Shown piece by piece: positions 57,159-64,000 of a stretch of DNA of 64,000 bases. The stretch covers positions 744,001 to 808,000 of the forward strand of contig JAMZAV010000026.1 in NCBI GenBank assembly GCA_024449915.1, read 5' to 3'. Every line of letters begins with the position of its first letter. Position 1 is the stretch's first letter. This stretch comes from Sweltsa coloradensis. Lineage: Eukaryota > Arthropoda > Insecta > Plecoptera > Chloroperlidae. The position numbers and the translations under genes are program-made. The notes under the pieces are model-generated. The model did not search any database, was not told the origin of the DNA, and saw only the letters and a program-made list of their open reading frames with translations.

Positions 57159-57848
57159 TTGTTAAGCGAGCGAAGCGAGCGTTTCCATTTGACTCTGCCG
57201 GAAAAATTAGTCACTGTTTTTTTGTTTTTTTTATGTCTCGCCATAACGTTCGAACGGAGGCTCGGATCGAGTTGAAATTTTGACCATCCGCAAGCTTCGT
57301 TCTCGATTGAATGCCATTAGTTTTGTAGCAAAATCGTTCAAAAAGTTAAAAAGTTACATTAAAGTTAATCGAAAGTTTTTTTTTCAAACTAAACGGCGAC
57401 AAAATCTGAGATAGCCAAATCATTTAGAATGTCTGTCCGGTCACGAATATGTTAATTTTATTTTGATCCGATAAGTAGTGTAGATGGAAATTACATTATA
57501 ACAAAAGTAACGTTGCCATGGCAACGAAAAGACGCGCGAAGTTTCTAATGCACTGCCACCTAGAAGTAATCAAAATACTTTCGAGGAAGCAGACTATTAT
57601 TTTGTCAACAAAGAGTTTAAATAGTTAACCCAAGGAGTCAGGTCCTCTAGATGGCGGTGGATTTTATCCACAAAGTAAAGGTTTACACACGGGTTTACCC
57701 AAATACCTTGGCAATAATAAATAATATTGGAAACATGGCCCTGTGGACAGCGAACGTCGCAAATTTTCAAATTTAAAAAAATGTGCAATGTGGGTCTAGC
57801 TATAGCACGTGCTCGCTTATCAACGCGTCCAACTGAGCGTTTCCTAGT
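57159..57848 (+). mobile_element. Helitron/Helentron-like element, third subfamily (copy E)
   Basis: The 5' end TTGTTAAGCGAGCGAAGCG recurs inverted as GCTCGCTTATCAA (57811-57823, one mismatch). It is followed by the hairpin AACGC(10 nt)GCGTT (57822-57841) and the terminus TTCCTAGT. The interior differs from families 1 and 2 (TCTCGCCATAACGTTCGAAC near 57235) and includes the palindrome CGTTGCCATGGCAACG near 57512. The open frame LLSERSERFHLTLP across its start is repeat-derived. Confidence 0.7.
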
Positions 57849-58353
57849 ATATTCAATATTGTACATTCTGTGGGGTTATAAATCAGATTTACAAATCAAA
57901 CTAATTAATACAACTTCTCGATTATACATGAATATAATAAACAATACAATATATTGTAATGTTTTTACAATTTTAAAATTTAAGATTTAATAATTGAAAT
58001 GAAATTGAAATGCCAACAGAATTTCTTTGATTACAATTTAAAAAAAAATCACTTAAAAAACATAAATAGGCAAGACACATTGGCTGGTCTTAGAATAGAA
58101 AAGTATTAAAAACCTTCAAGATTGCCACTGCCGGGATTAGAACCCTCGCCGTGCACACCCAGCCCACGCTCTCCTACCACGAGGCTCGGAGCCACGCGTG
58201 CAAGCCCGTTGTATGAGCTTAGTATGATGGTTTTATGCCATAAAATATACTCTTTGTAGTTATTTCCCTAGCGTTTATGTACACGAGACATTTGATTAAA
58301 ATGAGGAAATATTGTATGATTCTGATCTTTCTTGATATCTTTCTTGAAACAAT

Positions 58354-58385
<32 letters not shown>

Positions 58386-59229
58386 CAACACACAACAATC
58401 TATTTAAACTCCATGCACTTAATCAAGTTTAAATTCATTTTATTTTTTTGATATTAAAGACCAAAACAAAAAGTGGTCCCGAATGTATAAGTTAAATTCG
58501 CTAGATTTGGGGATCAAGTGATTTCAAATGTATATTACAGATTGTCAAAGAAGTTGTCCTAGCTCATCCAAGCGTCTTAAACTAACGATGTGTGTTTACA
58601 TTTCTTTGAATATTCCATCCCCCCCCCCCTCCTCTATTCAACTCGACGTGCATGCTTAGTCGAGGTACGTGTAATCTAACACTATTATCCTGCTGCATGT
58701 CACCATTTAACCCTTACATGTTAAGCACGGTGTTCTACAATGTACAACACTAATTACCGTCCCGTCGGTGTAGACAGTAATGAAGCCGTACTAGTAGTTG
58801 CATTAACAGCGTAATACCTGCGACTGAACATGAATGTAACGGCTGAATGAGGGGGAGGAACGACTGTCAGAATGTAATAGGGAATGAACTTCCAGAATGA
58901 ACTCGCGCGAATTACAAAGTCTAGTCATTGAGTGTACAGTCTGTAGACTAGACACAGTAAATTCAATGGTATAATTGAAGAACGCATTCGTTTTTGTCTG
59001 TTTCGTGTGTAAACTTTTAACTTGAAAACGTTAATTATTTTTGGGAACATTCAACTCGTAAAACTTTTGAAAAGTTCGTTGTTTTATTTTGAAAAATAAG
59101 GTCGTGTTTGTAAGCGAAGACTTAAAGTAAAATGAAGTTTTTGAAAGTTCATTTTGAAAACGAATGTCTCTAGGAATTAAGAATGGGATATTTCCAGAGG
59201 GTGGCGGTGGGGGAGGGGGGTAGTTTATC
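57849..59229. other. Gene-free interval
   Basis: Contains (AAC)n at 58356-58397, C11 at 58619-58629 and the tRNA-like head listed below. No exon seen. Confidence 0.4.
58126..58200 (-). repeat. tRNA-like SINE head (minus strand)
   Basis: Minus strand: GAGCCTCGTGGTAGGAGAGC (A-box-like), then a B-box-like GGGTTCTAATCCC (58133-58145). The order and spacing are tRNA-like, but no convincing anticodon stem forms. Confidence 0.5.
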
Positions 59230-59330
59230 GACAATGACATTAGTATCAGATCTGGACGATGGTGTTCTGGTTTCGAATCCCGAACTCTGAAGGTTCCGGG
59301 CTCGAGTCCCTGTTGGAGCAACGTGATTAC
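59230..59330 (+). repeat. tRNA-like fragment with two B-box-like motifs
   Basis: GGTTTCGAATCCCGAACTC (about 59268) and CCGGGCTCGAGTCCC (59296-59310) lie about 30 bp apart. Poly-C (59337-59347) follows. Degenerate. Confidence 0.3.
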
Positions 59331-59474
59331 GATTCTCCCCCCCCCCCTCGCATGTCATATCAAATCTCATGATATACGTCACGCGGCTTCTAAATCAAAC
59401 TTTTCATTTGTGACCGTTTCGTTTCGTGTTCCCATTCCCGTCCGACATGACATAACAAGGGATTGACGTCTTAC

Positions 59475-59640
59475 CTTGCACTCCCGGACAGCTGTCACAT
59501 AAGTTACGTCCAATATCAGGTCTGAGATCATTTAGCGGCTGCCACCAACACACATAACATGCCTGGCGCGGGGGATGACATTTCCTCCTGTATACTCGCC
59601 ATCGCACAAGTCGGGCGTGTTCGGGATGAAGGGGAGCGCA
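59475..59640 (-). CDS. Candidate exon with CxxC...CxxC motif, unknown protein
   Basis: On the minus strand a GC-rich frame ends at a strong donor CAAG|GTAAGA (exon end at 59475). The translation includes KCHPPRQACYVCWWQPLND and RPDIGRNLCDSCPGVQ, giving C-x6-C-x2-C-x16-C-x2-C. That spacing could be a small zinc-binding or disulfide module, loosely like a treble-clef GATA-type finger, but diagnostic residues are missing. The upstream boundary is uncertain (TATACAG near 59586 is one possible acceptor). Only this frame is open throughout. Confidence 0.35.
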
Positions 59641-59682
59641 TTGGCGCATTGAGAAAGTGAATGAGATGTGTCCGCGTTTCTC

Positions 59683-60257
59683 CATTTTCCAAAATATGCT
59701 ACCAAGTCAAAATATAGTGAATGGCTTTGAAACCTGGCTTATTTAGAAAATCAAAACTATTTATTTCAAACTTTTCTGATCGGGCACACGGCTAATATCG
59801 CCACTTCAAAATAATTTCAAACTTCAATTCGACCAAGCACACCATTCAACATAGGTAGTTGTGTTTTTGTGACATTTATTTTTAACTGGTTTTCTAGAGG
59901 CTGACTGAGAGAAAAATATTTTTTACAATTGTCTTTCATGCGAATTGTTTCGTTTGGCGGTATTTTGTACCGATTGTACCGCCAAAAGAACAAATTCGCA
60001 GGAAAGACATTTCTTAAAAAAAAAAAACATCTCTCAGTCAGCCTCTAGAATACCAGTTGAAAATTAATGTCACAAAAACACAACTACCTACGTTGAATGG
60101 TGTGCTTGGGCGAATTGAAATTTGAAATTATTTTCAAGTGGCGATAGAAGCCGTGTGCCCGATCAGAAAAAATTGAAAAAATAGTGCTGATTTTCCAAAC
60201 AATCCAGGTTTCAAAGCCATTCACTATATTTTGACTTGGTAACATATTTTGGAAAAT
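59683..60257. mobile_element. ~575-bp foldback element with CGGTA apex
   Basis: The left end ATTTTCCAAAATATGCTACC is the inverse of GGTAACATATTTTGGAAAAT on the right. Arms of about 270 bp pair almost throughout (TTGAAACCTGG/CCAGGTTTCA, TCTAGAGGCTGACTGAGAG/CTCTCAGTCAGCCTCTAGA). The apex is TTTGGCGGTA...TACCGCCAAA. No ORF. Weak similarity continues about 15 bp beyond the left end into the 59.5-kb exon candidate. Confidence 0.8.
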
Positions 60258-61096
60258 AGAAAAACACGTTCGAATATCCTTAATTGCTCTACCTTTTATC
60301 TCTCCTCCATTTGCATTTCATCCACCAATGAAACGTCGATTCCTTTCGTCTACCTTAATTTTTGCAATTTCTACATCCTCGACTTAGGCCACTGCATACA
60401 CACCCCGGGGGTGCTTGCCTCTATACCATAACCGTTAGTAGAAGTGAAAGGTATATCAAATTAAATTGTATAGGTTGACCAAGTGAAGGGAGATTTACGG
60501 GTAAGAGATGAAAGGTAGAGAAAATGCACGTCTGAACCCCTAACGCCGACTGAGATGTGTCCATGCATCTAGTTCTGGCGTTGAATTAATGTGTAGCACT
60601 GTAGCTTCTAAAAGGATCCAAAGAACAAAACAAAAGCACTTTAGTGGGGGGGGAGTTCTTCTTCAAACTACCAGGTCAAACTTTTATATTCAAATGCCTC
60701 CAAACAAAATTTTCCATAAAGCCCTCCCTTAAAACTCTTCATCTCATATATAAATACCTTTAGAAGTAACAGATTTTTGTCCCCTTTTTAATTAGACAGC
60801 GCGCTTTTGAGCAGTAATTATGAATGTCTTGGTTTCATCTGTGTCAGCCTACTCAGTGTCAACATGCTGACTTGGTTGCTCTACCTCAATGTTCGCACTA
60901 ATTACCCCCTGCAATTATAAACTCATTAATTAAACATTTTAAGAAATGTCGAGAGAAATGGGGAAATGGTTTTCAAAGAAGACTATACCAGACCAGACCA
61001 CTCTATTCGTGCATCCTGGCTTTTATGTTGTGATGTTATAAATTAATTAAGGCAATATAAAAATTAATGCTAATTAATTATAGACTTCTCTGGCGG
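60258..61096. other. Gene-free interval upstream of a TATA box
   Basis: No exon seen. GGTAGAGAAAATG and CAACATGCTGACTTGGTTGC (60862) may be a diverged GGTTGGCTTGGTC-family copy. Confidence 0.35.
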
Positions 61097-61104
61097 TATA
61101 AAAG
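61097..61104 (+). promoter_or_regulatory. TATA box candidate
   Basis: TATAAAAG in the context TGGCGGTATAAAAGAAGACG matches the TATAWAAR consensus with a GC-rich 5' shoulder, placing a predicted start near 61127-61135. It lies about 300 bp upstream of the small ORF at 61401. Two short upstream ATG frames intervene (61164, 8 codons; 61259, about 25 codons). Confidence 0.4.
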
Positions 61105-61400
61105 AAGACGTACGTATCTTTTGAGGAGAAGAAAGAGCCTTTTAATAAATCCTCCTTGGCTTCGATGACAGTGTTTGAGGTGGCTCTCTAGAGCTCGAGC
61201 GCGATCATTAGTTTCGTGTTTGACGAGTCTGTTCGTAAACGTAATGAAGATGGATTAGATGAGGCTCGTGTATTACGCGGAAGTTGAATCCATCACTTCA
61301 CATCCATCTCTTGTATTGTTGGGGAGGGATTCTTAACTAGCACTAAACTAAATAACTTGTGAGCGTTTAGACTGAGAAGATTAGGAAGAGTTTGAAGGCA

Positions 61401-61496
61401 ATGTGCTTGGAGGATGTGGAGGTGCTGCTTTTGCTAATATTGTGTGTGATCTTCTATTTGCAACGGAAGTTTCTGAAACACCCAGTCCTGAAGTAA
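61401..61496 (+). CDS. Candidate 31-residue single-pass membrane microprotein, or first exon
   Basis: ATG at 61401 to TAA 61494-61496. The peptide has an acidic start (MCLEDVE), a hydrophobic helix VLLLLILCVIFYL (residues 8-20) and a basic tail (QRKFLKHPVLK), so an orientation with the C-terminus cytosolic would be expected. Codons favour TTG/CTG/GTG/GAG, unlike the AT-rich flanks. Alternatively GAA|GTAAAT just before the stop is a splice donor and this is the signal-anchor exon of a larger protein. No homolog recognised. Confidence 0.35.
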   Translation: MCLEDVEVLLLLILCVIFYLQRKFLKHPVLK

Positions 61497-62189
61497 ATTC
61501 CTGATATGAATATTAATATGGATTTATGAATTAATAACATTATAATTAGTTATATACGTCACATGGAGCGCAGATGCATCTCTAAATTGACGACATTTGG
61601 TTGAATTTAGAATTGCGCTGAAATGGGCTAATTTGCAATTTATCGTTATACGTTCAACTTAGCTCTACCTTGCACCAACCACACATGAAGCAGCAGGTAT
61701 CGGGGCCAACTCTACATCAATATGCGCGGCCGGCGTCAGGCGTCGTCTCCGTGTAAACACACAGGGTCGTATCTTAGGATGGAGACACAAGTGTCGGGAG
61801 GGGGGACGTTTGTTTAGGTCTTCATGGCCCCCGAGGATAATATTTCTCCACTGATAAGACGTGATAGCCTTGGTTAGATTAGAACTGTATCCGAGACGGC
61901 AGAGTGATCGTCATAGCTCGCGATTACCCTCGGCTCTTCTTCTTCAACGCGCTTTATACTCGCAAGTTAATCATTTGAGGAAGAAGAAAGAATCTTGAAG
62001 TTATAAGAGTTTTTAAAAATCGACCAATATCAAAGATATTTTGATTATAATCTTCTATAATGTTGGTTACCTTTTTAAGGTTATCCATTCAGCCCTTAGT
62101 ATAAAAATGAAAGTGTAATTACAGTTTTGTATAGAATGTCTTCAAAATGGTTTTTCATAATGTTCTCATAAATATAGAAATGTAATATT
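61497..62189. other. Gene-free interval
   Basis: AT-rich with a GC patch near 61725-61760 (GCGCGGCCGGCGTCAGGCGT). No exon supported. Confidence 0.35.
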
Positions 62190-62381
62190 TCAAGTCCTTG
62201 TAGTTTGTCGGTGAAGTTCTTGAGCTAGTCGATCAGCTGTTTCTTGGAAGTTCAGAGCCGGTCTGGTAGCTCCGTGGGGGATGGTGTCAGAAAGCGAACT
62301 CGTCCCCGAGGATTCTGTGATGCTCGAGTATATTGCCCTGATCGATGCGCTAGTGAAAACAAGATACCTGCCCATCCCCAT
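62190..62381 (-). CDS. Weak candidate terminal exon (minus)
   Basis: The minus frame reads RAIYSSITESSGTSSLSD, then ALNFQETADRLAQELHRQ, and stops at TGA. Polar and plausibly helical at its end, in a GC-richer patch. The opposite strand is also open (MVSESELVPEDSVMLEYIAL), so strand and reality are uncertain. No family recognised. Confidence 0.15.
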   Translation of the reverse strand: MGMGRYLVFTSASIRAIYSSITESSGTSSLSDTIPHGATRPALNFQETADRLAQELHRQTTRT

Positions 62382-63525
62382 ATACGTTAGTTGTGCGAGA
62401 TACTCGTGGGGGCAGGGTGAGGGGTGTTTGGGGGGGGGGGGGGGGGGGCGGCTTTATACACCCAGCTCGCGTCCGCCGAGAATCGAGCTCTTTTCTACGA
62501 GTGTGTGCGAAATATAATCGACTAATCGCAAGGTCGTGTCTGATCGATCGAGAAAAGAACATTTTCCAGAAAGTATATAAGATTGAAGAGAAGAATCGCC
62601 TCCAGATTGGTATTTTCGTCAGGTAGAATTGAGGGTGGAGCGGGGGGGGGGACTTTCCTCTGCTGGGGCTGATATCATGTCACTCATCCCACGCCGGATT
62701 TGTATTCTCTAAGCACCCCCAGAAGACGTGCACGTACATATTCCTGGAGATGCAGACGAATTATTTTAGAATATTCAGGAAATCAGGAAATGTTCTTGTA
62801 TTTCCATAAAAATTAAGTTATAAAATCAGAAATTAACGATTGAAAAAGTCGTCGAAATCAAAATGTGAAAAAGTAAGAAGAGTTGTTTTGATGAAACGGC
62901 AAGAGCAATTAATTGTTGGATCTACTGGTGGAGTTTAATATTTATATTTACTATAGTGTTGAATTCAGAATTAGGGGGGGGGGGGGCAGTGCCCCCCATC
63001 CTTCACATACTTTTCAGTACTTATCTTTACCAGAAGTTTTATAACAACTTTTGTAAAAAGAGCACAATATTCCAGAACAAATCTGGATCTTAAAATATTT
63101 CAGGGACACTGGAACGGGGTGCTAAGAAACGGGTACGTTCTGATTTTCTGTACCACGTTCCTCAACCCAATCAACTTCTCAAAATTTTGAAATCTGTTCA
63201 CTGCGTTCCCTCCTCTATGTACTATGTACCTCCCTTAGCTTCCTCCCTTCAATATCTATGTATTTTGCCATCCTCGTTTCTTTTCATTTTGGCATTGTGT
63301 TTCTTAATCTCCTCTTTAATTGTCATATTCTTATAATTCTGTTACCCCCCTCTCTCCTCCCAGGCCACATCACTCACCACCTCCAACCGGCCCCGTCACT
63401 CCCTGAAAGCCCCCCCCCCCCCCCCCCCCGGGACAGAACTCTTATAAAGCAATGCGCGCTTGGCCTAAGTCAGATGCATGCAGTGGGGTTAACTATTCAT
63501 AGGACACACACACAAACACACACAC

Positions 63526-63586
<61 letters not shown>

Positions 63587-64000
63587 CCAGCTTGACAGGT
63601 CACGTTCCTACGTGTCACGTGATGCGATACCTTCTTCTACGAAACACGTGAATTATTTAACCGCCAAGAAGGATGTGTGTACTCAGGGGATTCACGATCA
63701 GCTTGCGTATTTTACCGGTATTTACCGGAGCGTCCCGGATTTCAGCTGGATGTGCTTATCTACTCAAGTCTGCGCTATTCCTCTATTTTGTTTACATATA
63801 GGCCTATAGGCGGTGAGTGCACTCTCATCCTTTTAGCTGTGAGTGGCTGGGGTACATCGGGAGTACTCGCGCGTACCAGGCAAGAATCTTGCGCCTTACT
63901 TAATAAGTGCAAAAACATGACACCTCTATTGGTTTATAGAATTTTAAAGTGGGGGAGTCAAGTTCGTTACAGTACATGATGATTATTACCACAAGCACAG
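62382..64000. other. Gene-free interval with homopolymers and (AC)n
   Basis: G19 at 62430-62448, G-runs near 62641 and 62974-62986, C20 at 63410-63429 and (AC)n at 63504-63582. The 183-residue open frame 63258-63809 runs through the C and AC repeats and is not a gene. Confidence 0.5.

Noticed and set aside
63258..63809. 183-codon open frame, the longest in the window
   Set aside because: It runs through C20 and (AC)n tracts (repetitive proline and His/Thr stretches) and has no domain; repeat translation, not a gene.

Overview
This is an AT-rich, intron-dominated animal (metazoan) genome window with very few coding bases. No bacterial gene organisation is present. I favour a marine invertebrate, probably a lophotrochozoan such as a mollusc. 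The reasons are the terminal exon of an SBSPON-like (RPE-spondin) gene, many tRNA-derived SINE-like heads, LINE tails, dense small foldback elements, and Helitron-like elements with an internal repeat of about 160 bp, an architecture known from bivalve 'pearl' elements. The species cannot be fixed from sequence alone.

Genes. The only gene I recognise with reasonable confidence is the last coding exon of an SBSPON-like secreted protein (3696-3996, + strand), entered from a 3' splice site that has been tandemly duplicated (3427-3695). Weaker candidates are single exons or short ORFs of unknown identity: 11083-11206 (+), 14479-14583 (+), 16331-16371 (+), 34770-34982 (-, Cys-rich), 57045-57126 (+, good splice sites), 59475-59640 (-, CxxC...CxxC with a strong donor), 61401-61496 (+, a 31-residue membrane microprotein about 300 bp downstream of a TATA box) and 62190-62381 (-).

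Repeats dominate. 0-2.8 kb: tandem array of a unit of about 362 bp, interrupted by a TIR element. 14.6-15.25 kb: 5'-truncated LINE (- strand) between long direct repeats and G/C homopolymers. 19.5-20.1, 27.3-27.7, 37.3-38.8, 44.6 and 59.7-60.3 kb: inverted-repeat (foldback) elements. 22.3-23.1, 30.1-30.8, 41.8-42.6 and 54.75-55.2 kb: one Helitron/Helentron-like family (family 1). 42.8-44.0 and 32.6-33.3 kb: a related family (family 2) carrying tRNA-like modules. 57.16-57.85 kb: a third relative inserted just behind a candidate exon. All complete members share a 5' end whose reverse complement recurs near the 3' end, followed by a short AACGc...gCGTT hairpin and a CCTAGT terminus. Between these lie MITEs (5.9, 18.4, 35.9, 41.0 kb), minisatellites (25.1, 36.6 kb), microsatellites and about 18 long poly-G/poly-C runs.

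Function. There is no operon-like cooperation here. The window reads as gene-poor intronic/intergenic DNA shaped by mobile elements. Its most interesting content is the shared terminal architecture of the Helitron-like families, the duplicated splice acceptor, the nested foldback with palindromic minisatellite arms, and the LINE locus with unusually long flanking repeats.
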